From Morchella semilibera (Eukaryota; Ascomycota; Pezizomycetes; Pezizales; Morchellaceae): a stretch of 64,000 bases of DNA. Below, in pieces: positions 12,481 through 21,298 of this stretch. The translations under genes and the position numbers were made by a program. The DNA lies in NCBI GenBank assembly GCA_009192285.1, contig WBVU01000004.1:3060001-3124000 (forward strand), given 5' to 3'. The notes below the pieces were generated by a model that saw only the letters and a list, made by a program, of their open reading frames with translations, was not told where the DNA came from and ran no database searches. The first letter of the stretch is position 1; each line of letters opens with the position of its first letter.

Positions 12481-13350
12481 TACCAGTAGCACCTGAGCTA
12501 GAGTGACAGATAAGATCCAAGCCACCTTATCCAGTATCTAGAAATGCTAGAGCAGCAATCGACTCTCAATTCGACGTCAATATAGCCCAAGATAGGATAT
12601 CAGAAGTCGATAGAACCTCCCCTTATAGCATGCAAGTGTATGTGGTAAGACACAATGAGAAAGAACGCCCAGTTATCGACATGCGAATTCTAAATGAGCT
12701 TGTCCCTGGGGATGCATATCCTTTACCTCGACAAGAAGATATATTAGCAAACATCAGTGGAATGAACTTCATCAGCGCACTAGACATCACATCCGCGTTT
12801 TACCAACGTATCATCCACCCAGACGATAAATACCTCACAGCTATAGTGACACACAGAGGGCACGAAATGTTTACAGTATCCCCTATGGGGTATAAATTTC
12901 CCATCCAACATCAGCAGAAACTCATGGATAAAGCTTTTAGAGGACTAACATGGCGCTTTGTATCCTATTTTGTGGATGACATTTGCATATACATCAGCAA
13001 ACTCAACTTATTATTGGAGTCGCCCAACAGTCTCCCAGGTCTCCTGAGAGTCTCCTGAGACTGCTGAATATTTTTTGAGTCTCCTGAGGCTCAGGAGACA
13101 TCAGGAGACAAATGAAGTCTTGCTGATATACTCAAGATGTTTCGAAGAACATCTGAGTCACCTAAATGAAGTATTCAAAATACTAGCAAATCTAGGTATT
13201 ACACTTTACGCAAAGAAATGCTATCTCGACTTCTTTTCCCTCAAGCTACTAGGATATCTCGTAGATAGGCTTGGGTTAAGCACCACAGAAGCCAAAACAG
13301 CCGCAATCCTCAACCTACCTTACCCTAAGACGCTAAATAAGCTTAAGTAG
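12481..13350 (+). pseudogene. Gypsy reverse transcriptase, split by a family A element
   Basis: Frame segments read RPVIDMRILNELVPGDAYPL, FISALDITSAFYQ (first catalytic Asp), THRGHEMFTVSPMGYKFP and YFVDDICIY, the FxDD catalytic box. Directly after the codons for ICIY the frame is cut by the insertion at 12992-13128 and resumes as SRCFEEHLSHLNEVFKILAN, the normal continuation of the family. A stop after 13350 separates it from RNase H. Confidence 0.9.
12992..13128 (+). mobile_element. Family A element inside the RT gene (reference copy)
   Basis: 137 bp starting CATCAGCAAACTCAACTTAT and ending GAAGTCTTGCTGATA, with TA at 12990-12991 and 13129-13130. Removing the element plus one TA restores the RT frame exactly, which defines both the boundaries and the TA target duplication. 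It has no ORF of its own. The inside is full of GTCTCCTGAG-type words on both strands, so the whole element can fold back on itself. Confidence 0.95.
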
Positions 13351-14160
13351 TACTTTATAGAATTAACCAATTGGAATAGGCACCTCGTACCTTATTATGC
13401 ACAACGTATCAAACCCCTCGCTCAACTGAAAACAAAGATGGTGAAACCAGTACCTACAGGAAGAGGACGCAAGGTGTATACATCTAAGACAGCAGTTCCC
13501 AAAGAAGAAGCGCTTGTAGCCACCTTCGAAGATATCAGAGACGCGATCGGTTCAAGACCAAGGTTATACCATTTCAGCAACGACAGAACTGTACACGTAT
13601 TCCTAGACGCCTCGCCAGAATACGGAATCGGCTTGAGAGCTTATCAGCAAAAAGAGTTAAATAAGGACCACTTAATAAAGATCAATGTAGTACCAATACT
13701 ATTCATCTCAAGAGAGCTAATGCAAGCAGAGAGAAATTATTGGCCTACAGATATAGAAATGTCAGGATTAGTATGGACGGTAAAGAAGATGGGACCCTAC
13801 TTGGAGCAAGTCACAGCTATCTTCTACACAGACCACAAGCCTAGCGCAGCTATACACAAAATGACAGGCTTAACTACAACATCTGTCGGGAAATCAAACC
13901 TCCGCCTCCAAAACTAGGGTATATATTTGAGCCAATTCAAGGATCACATCAGTGTGGTCTATAGGAAAGGAACAGAGATGGAAATCCCTGATGCCCTCTC
14001 CAGACTCAGATACGTCTTCACAGAACGCGGACTGCAACTTAAGGCAAAAGCTAAGAAACTTGGCAAGATACCAGACACCGATGAATTTGAAGTCACAGAA
14101 GCCTTCCTAGGTGAGATCCCACAAAGTAGCGCCATTATATTAACTCCGGACCCAGCGTGA
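13351..14160 (+). pseudogene. Gypsy RNase H domain and connector (broken)
   Basis: ORF 13438-13917 carries VHVFLDASPEYGIGLRAYQ (first Asp), SRELMQAERNYWPTDIEMSG (Glu) and FYTDHKPSAAIHKM (third Asp), the RNase H/RT-associated layout of gypsy elements. The following ORF (13927-14160) has the connector VYRKGTEMEIPDALSR. Stops at 13915 and 14158 break the frame. Confidence 0.85.
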
Positions 14161-14609
14161 GAAAAGGGGGTAAAAGCATCCATTCAGGAGAATACACACT
14201 TGAAGAAAATCTACGACATTCTTGAAGCATCAAGCATTGTGATTAATGGGTGCAAGATGAAACCTATTAGTACTCAATATGCACTTGGAACCGAAGGGCA
14301 TCTCTACTTCATGTACCCAGAAAATGACAAGCTAAGATTGGTAGTCTCTACTAAAAAACTACAAGTACAAGCCTTGGAACTAGCTCATACAGGCTATCAG
14401 AGCTACACTAAGACATACGACAATCTAAGAAACCTTTTTTATTGGTCAAAAATGGGAACTCATACTAAATCATACGTGGAACACTGTCCAGATTGCCTCC
14501 GAAATAAACCTAGGAATCATAAGCCTTACGGACACCTTAGACTAATTATCTCTCCCTCTATACCGTTCGATACACTCACGTTAGAACTGATTACAGATCT
14601 ACCACCTTG

Positions 14610-15115
14610 CCTATCACGGCTCCGCCTCCTGTACCCCGCCTTCCACCAAGGCGTCTTCGGAACAGGGTTGTTGGATAGTATCGGTTGATGTTGGAAGCAG
14701 AATGATGTATTAGGAAGGAGTTCGGGTAATGGAATGTAAGCGCTAGGAAGGATTGGGAGGTAACGGGATAGAATAGAGGTTATCGGGAATAGTATGAGTG
14801 GTACGGAAGCGTGGGAGTTTCTATGGGATTCTATGGTATGAGTCATCGGTGCGAGGGGATAGTTGTATATATAGTGTTTGCTTCTCCTATGTCTCTGCCT
14901 CTCTAGGCAACGTCTTCTTTCTGTTAGCAATATATTACTTTGGCCTCAGCCTTCCTGCCCGCCCCGTTCCTGAACCTGAACCTGAAACTGAACCTGTCTC
15001 ACCTCGGGTGTCTCCTGAGCCGACTCCGTCCCTGTTTCTGTCTCTGAACCTGCCTTGCCCCACTCCGGTCTCGATCCTGTCCTGTTAGATTGCCCCCACA
15101 GGATACTAGGTAAAA
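14610..15115. repeat. Foreign insertion within the integrase, family B-like
   Basis: Interrupts the integrase core. It contains a hexanucleotide run CCTGAACCTGAACCTGAAAC (about 14970-14995) and a GGGATTCTATGGTATGAGTC block like the family B ATGACTCATAC block in reverse. Its exact ends are not clear. Confidence 0.5.
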
Positions 15116-15549
15116 TACCTGAATCCATTCACGTTGGGACCGGAGAGCTTTACGATTCCATAATGACTATCACGGATAAGTTCTCAAAAGCTGTAAGATT
15201 CACCGAAGGCAGAAAAGATTGGGAAGTCAGCGAATGGGCAGACAGATTCTACGATAGAGTGGTATCCTTATGGGGATACTCGAAGATCCTGATCACAAAT
15301 TAAGACAAGCAATTCATCGGTAAGTTTTGGAAGCAGCTATTTAGCCATGCGAGGACGCGCTTAATTTCAACAAGCCCGTAGTACCCCGTCGGAGATGGCC
15401 AATCAGAAAGGATTAACTAAACTCTGGAAATCACACTCCGTTTTTACGTGGACGGCAAACAGGAAGACTGAGTTCACCACCTCCCAGCAATCAAAGGAGT
15501 AATCAACAATAATAGATCAGCAACTACTGGATACACCCCAAACAAGCTA

Positions 15550-15686
15550 CATCAGCAAACTCAACTTGTGACTGGAGTCTCCCAGCAGTCTCCCAGGTCT
15601 CCTGAGAGTCTCCTGAGACTCCTGGATATTTTTTGAGTCTCCTGAAGCTCAGGAAAAATCAGGAGATAAATGAAGTCTTGCTGATG
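15550..15686 (+). mobile_element. Family A element
   Basis: 137 bp, TA at 15548-15549 and 15687-15688, inserted between the integrase core and the C-terminal module. Confidence 0.92.
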
Positions 15687-16137
15687 TAATGTAAGTTATA
15701 AGACTTAGAACGGCCCTCGATCTAGCAAATCCAGTACACAACGAGCCTAGCTTCACAGCCGCAGAGGAGTGAGAAGTTGCACGCAGAGACGCCGAAGACG
15801 CTATAGCCGTAGCGCAGAAACAGATGGCAAATCAATACAACGAGCAGCATGACGAGCCCAACTTCTCATCTGGGTAAGCCTTCATCTCCCTAAAGAAAGG
15901 ATATACACTTCCATCCATGAAGAAGAAGAAGCTGACAGTCCAGAGAATAGGACCTTACCAAATACTGAAGTCAGTAGAGAAAGAACGGGCTCTCAGACTA
16001 CTACTACCACCGAACAGTAAGATTAACGACGTTATTTCGATCACCAACCTAGAGCCCATGCCAGAAAATGATCCATATAAGCGACTATATAATACCTAGA
16101 TCATTAAGCTCCTGTAACCGGAAACGCAGACGACCCC

Positions 16138-16326
16138 GACGCTGAATGGGAGATAGAGAAACTGGTATCAGATAGGACTTACGGCAGATGGAAGAAGAAG
16201 CAATACTTGATTAGGTGGAAAGGATGGGGGATTGAGTACGACGAATGGCGCTCTGCAGACGATCTACCACAGCGCGCTAAAAATCTGATACTTGAATACA
16301 AGAGCACCCTACTAGTAGAAGGATAA
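16138..16326 (+). pseudogene. Chromodomain of the gypsy element
   Basis: An open frame of 62 codons reads EWEIEKLVSDRTYGRWKK then YLIRWKGWGIEYDEWRSADD then LPQRAKNLILEYK, a classic chromodomain with the aromatic cage-type residues Y, W and W. In chromoviruses this domain steers integration to heterochromatin. It is the best preserved part of the element. Confidence 0.9.
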
Positions 16327-16449
16327 GCAAGCGCGAAGGAAACGGTGGACAATTTGAATTGGCTGGAAATGGTGGACTATTTGATTTGACTGGAAATAGT
16401 GGACTATTTGATTTGGTTGTGTTTGGTAGAAACAGTGGAAAAGCGAACA

Positions 16450-16529
16450 CATCAGCAAGATTTTACAAGCCTCAGGAGATTACAAGGGTCTCAGGAGACT
16501 CCAGTCACAAATGGTAAAGCTTGCTGATG
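16450..16529. mobile_element. Family A, 80-bp subfamily copy
   Basis: CATCAGCAAGATTTTACAAG at the left and GGTAAAGCTTGCTGATG at the right. It has the same terminal nine bases as the 137-bp elements but a different sub-terminal sequence, shared with the copy at 17264. Confidence 0.85.
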
Positions 16530-16539
16530 CATTAACCTA

Positions 16540-16933
16540 TGACGTAACGGGGTCGTTACGAATTATATGTAAGGGGCAATTGCTGTGCTAGATTCTACTA
16601 CTACTATGCTGTATTATTCTTTAAATAGGACACCTCTAGCTTATGGCGTGTCCTACTAGTGAACTACGTAGTTGTGGCTATAGGCGGGCGCGGACACGTA
16701 CGCCCGCATCAGTAAGAGTTCATTTGTCTCCTGATGTCTCCTGAGCCTCAGGAGACTCAAAAAATATCTAGGAGTCTCAGGAGACTCTCAGGAGACCCGG
16801 GAGACTGCTGGGAGACTCCAGTCACAAGTTGAGTTTGCTGATGCGCACGGCCACCGTAGAGGTTATAAACCCTCAGGGCTTCATGAATAAAAGATCATCT
16901 GAGACATCATAAATATTACTGTGCATATCGTCA
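16540..16933 (+). repeat. Probable 3' LTR of the gypsy element
   Basis: Begins TGACGTAACGGGGTCGTTAC, like chromovirus LTRs, and ends CATATCGTCA, giving TG...CA ends within a TGACG/CGTCA inverted repeat. It contains TATTATTCTTTAAATAGG and is interrupted by a family A element at 16707. No second LTR is visible for comparison, so the borders are inferred. Confidence 0.55.
16707..16843 (-). mobile_element. Family A element, inverted, in the LTR
   Basis: 137 bp, CATCAGTAAGAGTTCATTTG to GTTGAGTTTGCTGATG. It is flanked by CCCG on the left and CGCA on the right, so no TA duplication is visible here. Confidence 0.9.
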
Positions 16934-17093
16934 CAACAGAATCCATAGTATCTCTCATCGTTTATATTGAAGTCCATCCAGTCCTTTTTCTCCCTGCCCC
17001 GTACCTCTTTTGCCTCTGCCCTTGCCTTTGTCCTTGCCGGTACCTGTGCTTGTGTCTGCCCAGTGTTGCCTTCGTCATCGTTAGTGTTCTCAT

Positions 17094-17219
17094 CATCAGC
17101 AAACTCAATTTATGACTGGAGTCTCCCAGGTCTCGTGAGAGTCTCCTGAAACTCCTGAATATGTTTTAGGTTTTCTGAGGCTCAGGAGACATCAGGAAAC
17201 AAATGAAGTCTTACTGATC
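17094..17219 (+). mobile_element. Family A element, internal deletion
   Basis: About 126 bp, CATCAGCAAACTCAATTTAT to AAGTCTTACTGATC. It lacks the CAACAGTCTCC block of full-size copies. Confidence 0.88.
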
Positions 17220-17263
17220 GTTGTGCTGGCTGTGCTCCTTGAGTCCTTCTGTGTCATCATTGT

Positions 17264-17372
17264 CATCAACAAGATTTTACAAATCTCAGGAGATTATCTG
17301 GGTCTTAAGAGACTCAGGAGACTGAAAAGAGACTCAGAAGACTCCTGTCACAAATGGTAAAGCTTGCTGATG
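17264..17372. mobile_element. Family A, second-subfamily copy
   Basis: CATCAACAAGATTTTACAAA to GGTAAAGCTTGCTGATG, 109 bp. It shares its sub-terminal sequence with 16450-16529 and its interior words (CTCAGGAGA) with the main family. Confidence 0.82.
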
Positions 17373-17470
17373 GTCTTCTGCTACCTTGTCCCCCAGTTAC
17401 TCCATCACATTTCTCTTCTGCCTTTTAAATCTCTTATAAGAGCTTAAGAAAAAGGTATTAGGCCTATTTT

Positions 17471-17803
17471 TATGCAGGATATTGCGAGGATACATACTAC
17501 ACTGTCAACTAAAGCTTGGTTTGTGAAGAACGGGATAGAAATGTTAGAGGATTAGCTACTTTATTCACCAGATCTCAACTCAATAGAGCATGTATGGGTA
17601 CATCTCAAAATATCTATGACGAGCACTACTTTCATCTAGCAGATGATAGTAGAGGACCAGAGGTTTTAAAACCCCTAATAGAAGCAGCTCTTATCCATTG
17701 TTGGGAACTTCTACCAGAACATCTTTTTGATAGTTTGGTTGAGAGTATGCCCAGAAGGATTGAAGCTGTAATTAAGGCAAAGGGGTGGTTCACCAAGTAT
17801 TAG
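17471..17803 (+). pseudogene. Tc1/mariner-type transposase, C-terminal fragment (broken)
   Basis: One frame reads MQDIARIHTTLSTKAWFVKN and GIEMLED, then a stop where the family has Trp, then LLYSPDLNSIEHVW. This matches the DDE_3 block QDNAxxH ... YSPDLNPIEHVW with its second catalytic Asp. After a frameshift it continues as EAALIHCWELLPEHLFDSLV and ESMPRRIEAVIKAKGWFTKY with the normal stop. The N-terminal helix-turn-helix part and the terminal repeats are not visible. It is a plausible relative of the source of the TA-inserting small elements here, but no terminal match was found. Confidence 0.88.
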
Positions 17804-18820
17804 ATAGCGCAGAATTCATTATTAGATAGTCTATAACACCTCTACAAAAAATTGTAGCATTACAGCATTAACTGTGGTTGTGGCGTGGGCTCCTGTGACG
17901 GGTTCGGCATGGTCATTTGGTTGCCGTACGATGAATTATGAACTGGAGCTATACATACGGAAGTTTGTCAACAATTCAATAGGACCTCGACCCAAAGTAG
18001 CGTTTTGCCATCTCGCTCAGGCGGGATCGGTTACCCGCGTGGCGATAGATAGAAGGTTCGGTGCAAGAAGCGAAGGCCTCCATTGCAACCGGACTGGTGC
18101 CCGAAATCTTGGTCGAATGTCAGCCGGACATCATCCAGCTTGCCTGTAATTGGATCTGTACGGTACTGAAAAAGGTACATATTCCTGGCGTGTGGTTCCC
18201 GAACTATTAATCTTTTGGAAGAAAAAGAATTCGCTATTATGGGCTTTGGTCCAGAGCCATGCATGGTTACTCTGATAGGTACTCTAGTTCCGAGTTTGTC
18301 ATTTCTCCCCGCGTTAGATTCGGCGTTCCAGATCCGATTCTATCATCTACACAACCCGAAACAGTACCGATACCACCTATCTGTCGGCCCCATGGTGAAT
18401 ACAGAGACGGATTTCCCATTCCAATGGGATGTACTTACTCTGACGATTTGCAGCTCTGGCAGTCCAGTTTCAGCTGCTGTGGAAATGGAGGACATACATA
18501 ACGCGAAATCGAGGGCGGACGATATACCATCAAAGGAATTTCTGCTCACTAGTACGATCTGCTTCAGCTGGATTCATAAGGTATCTAGGACTGCATATCT
18601 CATCGAAGCAAAAGGTTGGTCTAAGATGCAAATGTAAGACTAAAAAGGTTGATCGATGCAGAAATTTTCACACAACACAAGAGACAACTTTGACTGTGCT
18701 TCTAGATGCATGTCAGTTCTGACCGCGTTACATGTAAATATTTACTTGAAATGAGCACATAATTTTTAAAATCAGGTACCTAAAGTATCTAGAGTACATG
18801 TAGGTACATACCTGGTTGTA
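17804..18820. other. Intergenic with overlapping unrecognised ORFs
   Basis: Several overlapping ORFs (for example 18215-18637 plus, 140 codons; 18031-18264 minus) have no recognised motif. Codon use and mutual overlap do not single out a real gene. It may be decayed repeat DNA. Confidence 0.4.
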
Positions 18821-18940
18821 CTCGCGGCAGGAATAGAGTACCGGACAACGCAGGTTTTTGGTTCACCAATGAGTGCGCGTGCTAGGCAAAAAAAGCCCAG
18901 ACAAAACCTGCATTGTCCGGTACTTTTTGCCTGCCGCGAG
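18821..18940. mobile_element. 120-bp TA-flanked hairpin MITE
   Basis: Left CTCGCGGCAGGAATAGAGTA then CCGGACAACGCAGG; right end in reverse complement CTCGCGGCAGGCAAAAAGTA then CCGGACAATGCAGG. Flanked by TA at 18819-18820 and 18941-18942. The inverted repeat covers roughly 35 bp at each end. Confidence 0.88.
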
Positions 18941-19810
18941 TACAATCCTCGAGAATATATCCACAGACATCTAACCTATACAAGCAAGTGGTACGTGTAT
19001 GAATAAGTTGAAATAACCTGATATCTCGGTAGCTGCAGTACATGTACGTTCTCTACTTCATAGAGCTCGAGTATAATGCATTCAAGATATGCAGTAGAGC
19101 GCGAGTGTGATCGCTGCAGCCCTGCGGGGTACCTGAGTTGTTGACACTACATTTTCGCTAATCCGCTCCGATCCAATGCAGCCTCGGAATTCCAACTTGC
19201 GGGACCACGGTGCGCAAATATCTCGTTATCAAATGTCCTATCGTGGTGATCGCCCGCAGGACGGTAGAAGATTTTGTTGGCCTTTGGGGGGGGGGGGTAT
19301 TCTAGGTGGGCGATATCCCGGTTTACATCGTCGGGTAAAGGTAGAACTGAATGCGAGGAAACTCGTATTAATTAGGATGTTTTGCAGCAGTGGAACAGAA
19401 AAGAGCTCAAAACACAGGCAGAGGCAGGTTACCTACACATATGTGGTTGTTTTCTAGTTTTCATGAGAGGTGACAGTTGTCGAGAACCGCAGCGAAACAA
19501 AACCCAATAGGCCGTGCCCAGGCCTCATGGTCATGTAGAGCAGATGTAGCTACACGTAGGTACTGTCTTGTAGATGCGTAGCAGGTACATGTAGGTACGT
19601 ACGGTACGCACTCTACTGAATTAACTGCCGGCTCAAAAAACATTTCAAGTTTCTTCGAGGCTGCTCCTGCAATATATTCGCGTATTACAGACCTAGGATC
19701 TACAACCAATTAATTGCCACGTTAGAGTTCCAGGCGGAGATATATTTCTTTTCTTCTTTTTCTTATTCTTTCCTGGACACTCAGATTTCTAATATATGTA
19801 CATGTAATTA
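18941..19810. other. Intergenic, no gene recognised
   Basis: Short ORFs at 19176-19457 (plus) and 19461-19709 (minus) have no motif. It contains a 12-G run at 19286 and TACATGTA at 19039, 19586 and 19799. Confidence 0.5.
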
Positions 19811-19968
19811 CAGCCGCACCTCGTTATGTCGTTAGCGTATTCTGGGGGCCAAACCCCTACCAGATAGCAAATATACGGAGAAGGAAGGACAGTAACTGTC
19901 CCGCAAATCCTTACGAGACAGCAAGAGTGATCCGAGATATTGAATTACAAGATAGCGAGGCGTGACTG
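19811..19968. mobile_element. 158-bp TA-flanked MITE-like element
   Basis: The left end CAGCCGCACCTCGTTATGTC and the reverse-complemented right end CAGTCACGCCTCGCTATCTT are similar (imperfect inverted repeat), with TA at 19809-19810 and 19969-19970. The CAG start and TA flank resemble pogo/Fot1-class ends. Confidence 0.65.
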
Positions 19969-19970
19969 TA

Positions 19971-20999
19971 TTGTTCTTTTAATATTCAATTTAAAAAGGT
20001 CCCCCCCCCCCCCCGAGATGACTAGCAAGCCTATAGTTTAGAATGATAGCAGGTATGCGAGGTACCTGAGATGTGGAAGATGTGGAAACGATTGGCTTGA
20101 CAAGCTACTTAAGCGACAGGGGGCACATGGTTTAAGGAACAGGCACAAAATCACGCAGAAGGGAAGCCAGGGTTAGGGCGCAAAAGCATTCAGGGGTTGT
20201 TTTAGGCAGCTAGCGAAATTTAGGTTTAGCAGCGTCACTGAATGGCACTAAATAAGCATGGCCATTTCCCGAACCACAGTTGCGCCACACCAATAGGCCG
20301 TTAGTGCACTTAATGGTGCAAAGCCAAGCAGACATCCGAGGGTGGTATTTAGATTACCCCTGAAAAGAAATGCCTGTCGCGCAATTTGGTACCTGAGTCT
20401 GACCAAATTCGGAAGCGCTCGCACCCAAAGCGATGGACAACGACAAACATCTGGAACGAGGGGAAAGCCATTGTTTAGAGGCATCTGGTACATCGTAACC
20501 TTTGTTGGACAAGTAAACTAGTGTAGCAAGATACAGAAGGAGTAAGTTCGATACGGGGAAATTCAAGCGGCAGACGGTCAGACATGCGGTTTGATCCACG
20601 TAAAAAGCCTGCCTGCTTCCCTGCCTGCATGTCCTGGGTGTGCCTCTCTTCGACTTTCTCTCTCAATCCTTCTTTTTTTTTCCTTTGCATTCAATCGCTC
20701 GCATCAATCACACATCTTTTCTGTTTACACAGAACCACGCTCCTTGTTCTCCAGTAGTAGCTTTTAGTTGTTGTTTTTTTTTTTTTTTTCTAGTTTCCTT
20801 TTTTTCTTTTTCATTTTTTCCTGCAGCCCTCAGCCTCTTACTCTCACCCATCCCGTCCACGTTCCTTTTCTTACCCCCCCCCCCCCCCCGGCAGGAAAAT
20901 TCGATCATCCTGCCCCCTGCCCCATCCCTTCCCATTGCACAATTGCAAACCCCCCACCCTTTACTCTACTACGCTATTGGGTCCACGTCGGTCCCGTCC
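19971..20999. other. Upstream region of the expansin-like gene
   Basis: No gene recognised. From about 20640 the plus strand is strongly pyrimidine-rich, with long T runs, a 16-C run at 20874 and CTCACCC/CCATCCC words, as in promoters of highly expressed fungal genes. Confidence 0.5.
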
Positions 21000-21019
21000 A
21001 GTCCCTCGCCTCCGGAATC

Positions 21020-21026
21020 TATATAA
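21020..21026 (+). promoter_or_regulatory. Possible TATA box of the expansin-like gene
   Basis: TATATAA lies about 275 bp upstream of the chosen ATG, directly after a CT-rich tract. Position and context fit a fungal core promoter with a long leader, but this is inferred. Confidence 0.35.
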
Positions 21027-21298
21027 CAGCTTCCTGGCTCGCCAATCGTTCTCATCCATCATAGACATCCATTGCTTCAGAGTAGCCATTCCTTTCTGCT
21101 CTGCTTGTGAAACGACGTTCCCTGGTGAACTTTGCTATTCTATATAGACTATTCACTCCCTCAGCTTCTTGCTATCCACGACAACACTCAATACAATTTG
21201 CAATCGCTAGACGATTACATCTCACAGCTCTTACAGCAAAAATACCAGGAATAGCATTCTCACCATCATTCCCACCACTATCAATCATTACCATCACC

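Larger units (their letters stand above)
14200..16099 (+). pseudogene. Gypsy integrase (broken, with two insertions)
   Basis: The zinc-binding part (14380-14510) reads LAHTGYQSYTKTYDNLRNLF and YVEHCPDCLRNK; the second His of the HHCC motif appears as Tyr (GYQ for GHx). The catalytic core starts near 14570 (FDTLTLELITDLPP), is cut by a foreign stretch (about 14610-15115) and resumes with SIMTITDKFSKAVRF and SLWGYSKILITN, where a stop follows. The C-terminal GPY/F module is at 15917-16099 (RIGPYQILKS). A family A copy lies at 15550. Confidence 0.85.
10379..16933 (+). mobile_element. Decayed Ty3/gypsy chromovirus retrotransposon with nested insertions
   Basis: Order on the plus strand: Cys-rich knuckle, aspartic protease, reverse transcriptase, RNase H, integrase, chromodomain, probable 3' LTR. 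This is the gypsy (Metaviridae, chromovirus) order. Every domain carries stops or frameshifts and several insertions split it: family A at 12195, 12344, 12992, 15550, 16450 and 16707, and foreign stretches at about 11560-12070 and 14610-15115. The 5' end is missing; the element joins abruptly to the right end of a family A fragment (10369-10378), and no 5' LTR or full gag is visible. Confidence 0.9.
16934..17413 (-). repeat. Family B repeat, inverted, with two family A insertions
   Basis: Matches 10140-10375 block by block: ATAGTATCTCTCATCGTT, CTTGCCTTTGTCCTTGCCGG, CTCCTTGAGTCCTTCTGTGT, CAGTTACTCCATCACA. Relative to that copy it is interrupted at 17094 and 17264 by family A elements, so 10261-10375 serves as an empty-site reference. 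Confidence 0.75.

Noticed and set aside
6464-17372. CRISPR-like array from the regularly recurring family A sequence
   Set aside because: Spacing is irregular, copies lie in both orientations, units are 80-138 bp with inverted ends, and the genome is eukaryotic; these are transposable elements.
17874-18637. ORFs of 77-140 codons on both strands as a candidate gene
   Set aside because: Mutually overlapping, no domain, no convincing intron-exon chain; kept only as unrecognised DNA.
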